The translations under genes and the position numbers were made by a program. This document shows positions 11,281 through 19,759 of a stretch of 64,000 nt of DNA, piece by piece (the stretch's first letter is position 1; every line of letters starts with the position of its first letter). Origin of the DNA: CAWANF01 sp963783355 (GTDB lineage Bacteria; Bacteroidota; Rhodothermia; Balneolales; DATFMH01); contig CAWANF010000001.1 in assembly GCA_963783355.1 (NCBI GenBank), forward strand, positions 1 to 64,000, in the 5' to 3' direction. The notes under the pieces are model-generated. The model ran no database searches, had not been told where the DNA came from, and saw nothing but the letters and a program-made list of their open reading frames with translations.

Positions 11281-11394
11281 ATGGTGTCATCGCGAGGAGT
11301 CTTCGACGAAGCGATCCCCTTATACAGAATCAGCCGATGCCAACGGAAGGGGATTGCTTCACCCGACAGAAGCCGGGCTCGCAATGACACCATC
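11281..11394. repeat. dispersed element with 10-bp terminal inverted repeats
   Basis: Ends ATGGTGTCAT and ATGACACCAT are exact reverse complements. The inner arms GCGAGGAGTCTTCGACGAAG / CCCGACAGAAGCCGGGCTCGC and GCGATCCCCTT / AAGGGGATTGC also pair. Same family as 5157-5310 and 8181-8298, but with different variable inner blocks. Confidence 0.8.
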
Positions 11395-11660
11395 TATATC
11401 GCAAGTTCCCCCTTAGAAAAGGGGGTGTAGGGGGTTGTCAAAAGCATTGGATAATGCTACAACCATCGGTTGGAGATCCCGCCCCGAAAGTGTTCGGGAC
11501 AGGCTTCTAAGTGCGGGATGACGACGTTTTAAAGATTAACCACAGAGTTTGCAGGGGAATACACAGAGCATGAAAGAAAAATAGCAAAGCTCGTCAGATC
11601 TATAATTATAAAAGCCCCAAGAATCGTCTGGTTACAATGGATTTCTTAGAATTGACGAGG

Positions 11661-11688
11661 AAAAGGGTAATTCATGAATTACCCTTTT
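11661..11688 (-). terminator. perfect 28-bp palindrome with ATTCATGAAT core, likely terminator
   Basis: AAAAGGGTAA and TTACCCTTTT flank a TTCATGAA core. It lies 82 bases past the stop of the minus-strand glycosyltransferase and is followed on that strand by TTTT. Similar palindromes stand past three other minus-strand units (16268-16293, about 22524-22544, 34009-34040). Confidence 0.55.
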
Positions 11689-11770
11689 ATAACAGGGCGT
11701 TGGTTCACAAAACCTGCACATAAAGTCATGCTGAGCGGAGTCGAAGCAAGTTTCCCCTTAATAAATAGCT

Positions 11771-12757
11771 TTACCCCTGAGCCATGGCTTCCTTCACCAT
11801 ATTCAGAACATACTTTTGGGAGCTATGATCCTTAACGGAACGCTCATATCCTTTTTGGGCAATCTCAGACCGGAGTTCTTCATTCTTTAAATAAAATCGA
11901 ATGTAATCAGCAATACTGTCGATGTTTTCATAAACCACAATTTCCTTATCAATCTCATAAAACAGGTTGAGTCCGCGAACATAAAAACTGAGTTGAAATC
12001 CGCCACTTCCACAAATCTCATAATGCCGGCCTTTGATGCCTTCCTTATTCTTTTGGCTTCGCAGTATGGTTTTCAAAGCTCTCGGAGATTTGAGAGCATT
12101 CAAAATAAACCGAATGTCATAGATTTTACTATTGGTCAGATTTAGATTTATTCGTGATTGGTTAAAGATGTCCACCATTTCTTCCTGGCTAACCCATTTG
12201 TCTTTGGAGCCCCAATTTCTGCCAAAAACATTTATTTTCAGGCCTTCTTTTTGAAGGTAATTGATAATCCAGCGACGTTCCGGGTTGTATCCCCCTACAA
12301 ATGAGATATCATATTTTTTTGGTAAATCCTTCTTTATATATAGATTTTTGTTGAACCCAAGTGGACAAAAAATAACCTGCTTCAATCCTTCGGCCAGATA
12401 ACCCCGATACATGTAATAGTCGCGTGTCGTAAAATGATCAAAATGAGGAATATATCTGCGGACGAAATCCTGTCGCCACTCGTCATCAATAAAATAGGCT
12501 ATCGTTCTGGTATGTTTTCGATATTCGGCCAGGATATGAATCTGCAAATTGTTCTTTATATAACAAAAAACAGTCACATCCGGTTTTTCGAGTGTCAATC
12601 AATTTCACCGAGTCGTTGATTCATTTTTGTTCGAGCCATAATTCAAGAATTCAGTATAGAAATCGAATAACAGAACCTGGTTTTCTCCGAGCTGATCTAA
12701 TGAGAGGTAGATAAAATTGTAATATTCATACGAATATCCGCGTTCTTTATTGTCCAT
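11771..12757 (-). pseudogene. CgeB-like glycosyltransferase, two frameshifts near the N-terminus
   Basis: A GT-B type glycosyltransferase of the CgeB family, last gene of the polysaccharide unit that starts at 15966. The beginning (ATG 12757) encodes DNKERGYSYEYYNFIYLSLD and LFDFYTEFLNYG. The frame slips at AAAAATG near 12615 (MNQRLGEI follows) and again near 12598, after which 274 residues read on: KPDVTVFCYIKNN, TIAYFIDDEWR, KYDISFVGGYNPERR, NVFGRNWGS, RINLNLTNSK, HYEICGSGGFQLSFY and YENIDSIADYI. The GSGGF and DI.FVGG motifs are family hallmarks. If only the downstream TTG is used, most of the N-terminal acceptor domain is missing. Acceptor and sugar are unknown. Confidence 0.75.
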
Positions 12758-12924
12758 AATCGTAAAGCATCAAGGCAACCAATACTTTCATTGTTAAATT
12801 AAGATTTTTAAATTAACTAACGTTTGTTAAAAAATGATATCTAAGATCTCTTCCTGTAATCTGGAAAATTCAAATACTTCTAAATGATTTTGCCCTTTTT
12901 GAAAATAGATAATCAATAGGATGC

Positions 12925-13659
12925 TTATTTCTGTGTTTTAATAATAATCTCTCCATTAGTTTTTAAAGTTTGGAAATTTATTGTGGCATTATCAAAAACC
13001 TGTTGAGTACCCGGTTCAATATGATCATGCAACTCTATCGCAATTGTCTTAATTTTGTCAATCCAATTATGACAATTTTTGAATATATTTTTTTCCGCCC
13101 CCTCGATATCCATTTTTAATAAATCGATTAAATCAATTGAATATTTCGTCATCAATGTATCTATGGTAATTCCGGGAGACTTCAAATTAGTATTGCATTC
13201 CTCTGTGAATTTACTTACTTGATAACCCCAAAATCCAGATCCTGGATCGATTACAGATAAATCTTCATTTTTGAACCATATAGCAGCGTTTAACGGGATA
13301 ATATTGTCATAGCTACTTATATTTTTTAGCATGAGTTTATAATTACTTTCTTCCGGTTCTATAGCTATTATAGTAGCATTTGGATATTTATTTGCGAAAT
13401 ATATAGAAGTTAACCCTATATTTGCGCCAGCATCAACGATAACTATTGGATTTCCATAATCATAGTTATATTCTTCACTGATAAAAACCTGTAAATAGGT
13501 ATCTATATCTGATGTTCCAAAACGGAGATATAAGTCAGTTTTAATGTTTGAATTATTGACCTTGCATAAATTCAAACTTTTGAAGAATCTGTTTTTTATT
13601 AACAGATAAAAGCTTTTGAATCCGAAGCACTTATTATAATTGATAAGTGTTTTTATCAT
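12925..13659 (-). CDS. FkbM-family methyltransferase
   Basis: A 244-residue S-adenosylmethionine-dependent O-methyltransferase of the FkbM family, probably modifying a sugar hydroxyl of the surface glycan made by its neighbours. The SAM-binding motif VDAGANIGLTS starts at residue 75, followed by the acidic residue in IIAIEPEESNY and LLKMDIEGAEKNIF, the FkbM signature. It follows the glycosyltransferase by 10 bases on the same strand, so co-transcription is likely. Its base composition is more AT-rich than the biosynthetic genes, as is common for transferred polysaccharide genes. Confidence 0.85.
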   Translation of the reverse strand: MIKTLINYNKCFGFKSFYLLIKNRFFKSLNLCKVNNSNIKTDLYLRFGTSDIDTYLQVFISEEYNYDYGNPIVIVDAGANIGLTSIYFANKYPNATIIAIEPEESNYKLMLKNISSYDNIIPLNAAIWFKNEDLSVIDPGSGFWGYQVSKFTEECNTNLKSPGITIDTLMTKYSIDLIDLLKMDIEGAEKNIFKNCHNWIDKIKTIAIELHDHIEPGTQQVFDNATINFQTLKTNGEIIIKTQK

Positions 13660-13669
13660 AATGACTTTT

Positions 13670-14578
13670 TTAAAAATATTTTAAAATAATAATATTAATG
13701 ATATCGATGATACCTCTTAAGCTAAACATATGTAGTGAAAACGATTTTTCGAAATACCTTAAAGCAAGTTTTGGCTGTTTTTTTGCTTTATACTCAAAGG
13801 CAAAATGATGGTAATAATTACTCCAGGCAATTCGTGAGTTACGATTCGCGTCAGGTTTTATGCCAACATGTTTGGCAAGTAGTTTTTTTCGCTCCCTCTT
13901 AAATTTAGAAATCGCGCGGGACAAGCTGTTACCATGCACCCTGTACCTGGCCAAGGGATTCATTATATAGCCAAAAGGTATATTCACTTTAGATATACGT
14001 AACCACAAATCATGGTCTTCAGCACTTCGTAATGTACCGTCAAATCCACCAAATGATTTTAAAATATCCGCACGTATCATTACTGTAAGGACCCCTATCA
14101 TGTTTTCAGCCAGAAGCCTTTTGTACAGTTGGCCCCGCATTGTAAAAGATGGTTTGAAACGCAGCCGTAAAGGGCGTCTGATTTCGCCGTTTTCTTTGAA
14201 AATTATATAATTGGTATGGCTGACGGGAAATTCAGGGTACTGCCTGTGATATTCAATCTGCCGTTCAAGCTTGGCGGGAGTCCATAGGTCGTCGGTATCC
14301 AGGAACGTGATGTATTCTCCGGTGGATTGTTCGATTCCGGTATTCCGGGTTTGAGCCAGTCCCTTATTTTTTTGATGATTGATAATCTTTATGCGGGGAT
14401 CCGATAAATAATTGTTTATAATGGCTTTCGTATTATCGGTAGAGGCATCATTAACGATCAGCAATTCCCAATTCTGATACGTCTGGGCGAGGACGCTTTC
14501 AATGGATTCCTGTATGTATTTTTCGGCATTATAAGCAGGCATAATGATTGATACTAACGGACGCAGATTGGTACTCAT
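13670..14578 (-). CDS. family 2 glycosyltransferase
   Basis: A 302-residue GT-A glycosyltransferase acting on the cytoplasmic face. VSIIMPAYNAEKYIQESI opens the nucleotide-sugar fold, VNDASTDN follows (43-49), and DTDD (94-97) is the metal-binding DXD. EDHDLWLRIS is the usual catalytic-base region. The start ATG overlaps the flippase stop by ATGA (14575-14578), so the two are translationally coupled. Donor and acceptor cannot be told from sequence. Confidence 0.88.
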   Translation of the reverse strand: MSTNLRPLVSIIMPAYNAEKYIQESIESVLAQTYQNWELLIVNDASTDNTKAIINNYLSDPRIKIINHQKNKGLAQTRNTGIEQSTGEYITFLDTDDLWTPAKLERQIEYHRQYPEFPVSHTNYIIFKENGEIRRPLRLRFKPSFTMRGQLYKRLLAENMIGVLTVMIRADILKSFGGFDGTLRSAEDHDLWLRISKVNIPFGYIMNPLARYRVHGNSLSRAISKFKRERKKLLAKHVGIKPDANRNSRIAWSNYYHHFAFEYKAKKQPKLALRYFEKSFSLHMFSLRGIIDIINIIILKYF

Positions 14579-15966
14579 TTATTCCAGATTCCTTTTGCAG
14601 TTTTTCGTACCAATTTAAGATATTGAACCGGGCCGATAATGGAATCGACTAAAAGACAGATTGCCGTTGCACAGATAACCCCGGAAATCCCCATATGAAG
14701 ATTTTTTGCTAAAAAGATGGATAGCGGGATATTTAGAATCCCGATAAAAATCGCTGTGTACATACGTAATTGAATCTTCCCTGTACCGTTGATAAAACCG
14801 GCAAATACGCTATTCCATGCAAAAATAATCACGTATAACCCCATTATAACCGACAGTAGAAAAGGTACTTTAATGATGTCTCCAATCCAAATGTGATAAA
14901 CAAAATTGGAAACAAACACCATAACCAAGACGATAATGATTAAAAAGGACCAGATTTTTAGCAGTTTGCGGGTCTCTTTTCGTATCCATTTAAAATCGCC
15001 TTTGGTATAGGCATCAGTATAGGCCGACCAATAGGGGGCCAGTATAATGGTAATGAAAACCATTGTGATAACGCTGAAGTATTTAAAGGCTACATTATAA
15101 GGTGTTACTTCTGCCGGACCGAACAGCTGGGTAATAATGATATTATCCGTTGACATAATGATGATGGAGGAAATCTGCATAATAAAAAAGCGAGCTCCAA
15201 GGCCCATTAAATCACGGAAATATTTCAGCTCTACATATTTGAGTGAAGGAATAAATTTACGATAACGTCCGGTGAAAATATAAATGGTGACAAATAATAG
15301 CACTACGATCGGAGCACCACTCAGGGTGGCTCCGAGGTATACCAGGGAGCCATTTGTGGTGAGTGTCAGTATATAAATCACGACCAGGGAAATGAAATTG
15401 CCAAGTACATTTACCAGGCTATTCCATGACGGACGCTGATCGGCGTAAAGGATGGTTATGATAAGCCGGAGTACAAACTGCAGGCTGAAAAAGGTGAATA
15501 CGATGAAGACCAGTTCCGTAAGTTCATGGGCGAGTCCGGCCGGGGCGTTTAAAATGCTCATCCAGCTGATCATCGGGTTTATGAGCAGGAACAGGAGGTA
15601 AATACCGCCGATAATCATCAGGAGAACGGCATAGGTGGTGCTGATGTAAATGCGGGCCAGTTCTTCATCTCCGATGGCCAGCGCTTCGGCAAGCTTATTC
15701 CGTAAACCGTTTCCGAGTCCAATGTCGAAATACGCCATCCAGGATATGATAGAGCTTAGGGTGACCCAGATGCCGTATTGCGTGGGATTTATGTAGTGAA
15801 TGGTCAGGGGGACCAGTAAAAGTCCGATGACGATTCCCGCTCCTTTGAGGATAAACATTACCGTAACATGTTTATTAATGCGGACGGTCCGCTCATGTCC
15901 GGTGAATAATTTTTCCAAATATGTAAATGGATAGATTTTGACCAGCTTTCGAAACAGTTTGAACAT
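14575..15966 (-). CDS. Wzx-like polysaccharide flippase (MATE/MVF superfamily)
   Basis: A 463-residue polytopic membrane protein, rich in hydrophobic segments along its whole length, of the size and pattern of O-antigen flippases (12-14 helices). Recognisable features are the N-terminal GIVIGLLLVPLTIHYINPTQ, WMAYFDIGLGNGLRNKLAEA and the TDNIIITQLFG segment. It probably moves undecaprenyl-linked sugar repeats across the inner membrane. It is the first gene of the minus-strand unit flippase, GT2, FkbM, CgeB-like. No polymerase (Wzy) is visible in the window. Confidence 0.85.
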   Translation of the reverse strand: MFKLFRKLVKIYPFTYLEKLFTGHERTVRINKHVTVMFILKGAGIVIGLLLVPLTIHYINPTQYGIWVTLSSIISWMAYFDIGLGNGLRNKLAEALAIGDEELARIYISTTYAVLLMIIGGIYLLFLLINPMISWMSILNAPAGLAHELTELVFIVFTFFSLQFVLRLIITILYADQRPSWNSLVNVLGNFISLVVIYILTLTTNGSLVYLGATLSGAPIVVLLFVTIYIFTGRYRKFIPSLKYVELKYFRDLMGLGARFFIMQISSIIIMSTDNIIITQLFGPAEVTPYNVAFKYFSVITMVFITIILAPYWSAYTDAYTKGDFKWIRKETRKLLKIWSFLIIIVLVMVFVSNFVYHIWIGDIIKVPFLLSVIMGLYVIIFAWNSVFAGFINGTGKIQLRMYTAIFIGILNIPLSIFLAKNLHMGISGVICATAICLLVDSIIGPVQYLKLVRKTAKGIWNK

Positions 15967-16340
15967 TCATCCTTTGCTTGAACATCTGAAATGTCTCAAT
16001 ATAGGAAAAAACAGGAGTATGAAGTACTTAAAGTCTTATTCCTTTTGCATTATTAGGGATGATGATATAGGAGTGGTGTTAACACCCACATCGTGTCATT
16101 CCGGGGATCCGGCGACGAAGGAATCCCCTTGGGAGTTTTAACCACAAAGAGCACAGGGAAGTCACAGAGAGCATGGTTAAAATTTGCAGTCATGGTGAAC
16201 GGAGTCGAACCATGAGTTACATTAGTCGGGCTACATTTCGTGGCATAGCCTAATAGAAAGAAACGTAAAACGGTAATTCATGAATTACCGTTTAGGGCTC
16301 AACTCCTCTGTTGTTTAAAGGGATAATAATTCTCAACCCG
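15967..16340. repeat. intergenic region with repeat remnants
   Basis: No gene. Holds GTGTCATTCCGGGGATCC...GGAATCCCC (16092-16131), a taaccacaaagagcacaggg tail like the composite modules (16139-16170), a GTCATGGTGAACGGAGTCG variant (16189-16216) whose flanks covary to CATGG/CCATG, and a palindrome at 16268-16293. Confidence 0.75.
16268..16293 (-). terminator. perfect 26-bp palindrome with ATTCATGAAT core, likely terminator
   Basis: AAACGGTAA / TTACCGTTT arms around TTCATGAA, 47 bases past the stop of the DUF4175-like gene on the minus strand, followed on that strand by TTTTACGTTTCTTTC. Same core as 11661-11688 with different outer arms, and the arms remain complementary. Confidence 0.55.
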
Positions 16341-19300
16341 TTAATTATTTTTTTTCGCCGCTTCATTCTGTTGCAATAATTCGAAATATTTTTGAATCAG
16401 TTGCTGATAGTATTCACTGTATCTGGTCTGATTCTGGCCATTCAATTGTTTCCTGAGGATTTTCCGAAGTTCTTCAATGGTTGTTTCGGGCGGCGGTGTT
16501 TTAGTTGTCTGTTTCGCAGTCTCAGATTGACGTTTTTTGCTTAAACCACGTTCCTGCAACGCTTTTTCAGAAGACAACATGCGCGACAGGATATTTTGCT
16601 GACGTTGCAGGAACGGCCGGTCATCGGAACCGCCACGCAAGTCGTTGATAGATTTCTCCATTTGCTCCTGTAACCGCTGCAAATCACTTAACGTCTTATC
16701 TCCCGGTTCCAGTCCACCGCCTTCCTGTAAATTCCTGAGTTGTTTCCTTATGCTGTTTTGGGTACGGGCCATCTGGTTAAAGCGTTTTAATTGGTCCTCC
16801 GATAATCGGTTGCCCTGCAAGTCATTGATAAGTTGTTGGATTTGATCATTAAGCTGTTTTTGTTGTCCGGACATTTTTTGAAGCTGCTTGAGCATTTGAC
16901 TCATGCTCATTCCGGAACCTGAACCACCGTTACTTTGCTGATTAGATAATTGATCAATAAGGGAAGCAATCATAGACGATAAATCGTTGAGTCCGCCAAG
17001 GGCATATCTTGTTTCTGCAGCGGATTCACTTTTATTTCGATCAGCCAGATAAGTAACAGATTTGCTCATTTTATTTTGTACATCCAGTTTACGAACGTTG
17101 ATATCGTCGGAAAGAGCTGGAATCTCACTGGAGACTTTAGTAAGGCTGTCGGCAAGTTGTTTAAAACTTTGAAGGATATTTTTTTGGGTTCGGGCCTCTT
17201 CACGGAATTCGGAACTGCGGTCGGGTAAGTTATCAACATTAGTAGATACTTTCTCCTGGGAATCGGATAAGAGAATCAAATCCTGGAGAATTCCCTTCAG
17301 TGCCAATAGATTAATCGATGCCTGTTGCTGATTCATATTTATTTTGGCATCCTTAATATTCTGAGCCATTTGTCCCAGATGTTTTTCAATCTCTTGTTGT
17401 TGCCCCTTCGTTTTTGTTCCCTGATTAGACTGGTTTAGTTTTTCTATATTTCCTTTAAGTTGTTGCTGTGTTTGCTTTACCTTCGGTTCTATATCTTTAT
17501 GCAGCTGATTCACCAGCCTTTGCAAACGTTCAGGACTTTCACTTTTCAGTTTTTCCAAATGTTCATTTGCCTGATTCAGGTCTTTGGATATGTTTTGCTG
17601 TTCTTCAGCTTTTTCCTTAGTTGATGATTTCCCGGTCCTTACCCCGTGTTCACGTTGTTTCAGATTATCAAAAAGCTTAGCCAATTGATCCAGGCGGGAA
17701 TTTAATTTTAGATTCTGAAAAAGATCAATCGTTCTTTGTAACCGTTGTTTATAAACCGATTCATTAAATTTATAATTTTCAAGAGCTTTCTGAATTTGAT
17801 TCTGCCCGACATTATTCAGGCTTTTTTTCAATTCTTCGAGCGCTTTTCGTAATGCCGGATCCTTGATTTCATCTATTAACTTTTTGAGCTGATGATATTT
17901 TTCAAGCGTTTCTTTTGAGACGACCCGATCATTCTTCAATTTATTTTCAAAACGGGCATATTTTTTCTGAATCTCATCTACTTTTTTGTTTAAAGCGTCT
18001 TGCCTTTGGCTTATCTCATCCAGCTTTTTGGTGTTTTTGTAGGTATCGAAGGGATTTTGACGAAGCTGATCCTGGAATTGCTGAAATTCCTGCTGAAGCT
18101 GATCGTTTTGTTCTCTCAAATCCTGGAATGATTGAGAAAGGCTGTCTTGCTGTTGATCATTGCTAACCAAAGATTCTGCGAGGGAAGCCAGCTTTATAAC
18201 ATGCTGTTGCGAACGGGATTTTTGATAGCCGGCAACTTAGTCATTATCGCGTACTTCAATCCAATAGGTTAACTGATCGAGGGGCTTAAGGTTCAGCTTA
18301 TTTAGATTCCAGTTATAGGTTTCGTCTGCTTTGAGTGAATTTGGAACCGGTAACCGGAGTCGGCCCTTTGTTTTTTTCTTCACATAAGCTTTTGACAACT
18401 CATAGTAAAGTGCGACGCTGTGAAACCCGAAATCATCACTCAGCTCATAATTGATAGAAACTGAATCCGGATTTAGAACAGATATTTCAGGATCAGGTTT
18501 AAGAATTTGTACGGATGGTAATTGATCTTTTTGTGATTTCAGGATGAACGAGAACGGATTATCGTTATGAAGTTTAAATTTATCAGTCAGAGTGAAGGAG
18601 ATAGTGTCGGTAACTCCCGAAATAAATGATGTGTGTATAGAATCTCTTGTATTTTCGTGAAAAAAATTAGGATGAGAAGTCTCATTTTTCAAACTGTGAT
18701 GTATGAATAATCCTTTGACCGGTTTATTAGTGATACCGGTAATAGTGATTATGGATCCCGGATAGGCATTCATCTGGCTGAATGGATAATGATAAACGGA
18801 TGAATCCAGTTTGGTATATGACGGAGGGGATACTTGGACCGTCAGGCTTTCAAAACGAGGCTTAAGTTGTACCGAAATGTGATGTACCGGGGTTCTGTAA
18901 CCGTCCATTAATACATAGTATTCAATATTCGAAACGGGTATTAAGGCATCGGAAACGAAACTGCTGTCAGTTATAGATTGCATTTTTTGCTTTCGGAATG
19001 CTTTTTCCCGGGAGGTTTTTACAGCTAGCAATACCTGATGCGGTACTTTCTGTCCTGAAAATGTAATGGTTGAGATAAAATCGGAACCTTGTTCAATTAC
19101 CGAATCTTCGGGAGAAAGATGATAATGAAAAGGATTCGGTTTTGCATAGCTTTTCCAAAAATGAGTGCTGCGTTGAACCGCATTATTATTCCAGTAGGTG
19201 AAGCCTGATATTAAAAAGAAATTGAATAAAATACCTGAAAGAGCATAATTGAAAATTTTCTGAACGGTATGATTTCGCTGGAAATCTTTTAAGGAAGATT

Positions 19301-19721
19301 CAATATTTTGGGGACTTAAATTTCGCAGATTTTGATCAATGGCCAGGTGATCAAAGGATGTTTTATCCGATTTAAACAGATATAGATCCAGTACATTGCG
19401 GACAGATTCGTTGTCCGTAAATTGGGAGAAATGATTATAAAATTGCTTAAAAGTGGAGGTAGAAACTTTTCTTGAAATAATTGAAGTAACTGCTAAAGAA
19501 GTGATCACGGCAACAAATGTATAACCGATTTTGAAATATCCAGGCAGGTAAAAAAAAGTTTCGAACAGGATCTGGATGATAAAAAAGAGCGAGAACGCAG
19601 CAATGAAGATCAGAGAAAGGCTTACAACCTTTTTTCTCCTGATGGAATGATAAGCACCCGAAATCAGCGAATTCAGGTGCTCTATTGAGAATTTGATATT
19701 TTGCTGTTCTAAACCGGGCAC
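16341..19721 (-). pseudogene. DUF4175-like large membrane/coiled-coil protein split by one in-frame TAA
   Basis: One reading frame of about 1,126 codons, broken only by TAA at 18239-18237. The first 494 residues have two membrane segments near 35-90, another near 165-185, Ig-like beta-rich segments and the family block LKPLDQLTYWIEVRDND. Directly after the stop, in the same frame, come VAGYQKSRSQQHVIKLASLAESL and then ~600 residues of Gln/Lys/Glu-rich coiled coil, the usual continuation of DUF4175 proteins. No ATG with a ribosome site is evident right after the stop; the first candidate is at 18170. A single base change explains the break, unlike the indels in neighbouring genes. Function of the family is unknown; it is probably an envelope protein. 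Confidence 0.75.
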
Positions 19722-19759
19722 ATCGTAATTATTGTTTACTCAAAACTTATAAACAATAA

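Larger units (their letters stand above)
10899..11770. repeat. repeat-packed intergenic region, about 870 bp
   Basis: No gene. In order: composite module 11054-11199, GTCATGCTGAGCGGAGTCG repeat 11234-11261, element with ATGGTGTCAT/ATGACACCAT ends 11281-11394, second composite module 11405-11568, a perfect 28-bp palindrome 11661-11688 and another GTCATGCTGAGCGGAGTCG repeat 11725-11748. The two modules share the order of their sub-blocks with the copy at 8002-8165. Confidence 0.85.

Noticed and set aside
4965..16216. CRISPR array
   Set aside because: Repeats are irregularly spaced, of different families, partly palindromic with covarying flanks, and there are no cas genes.
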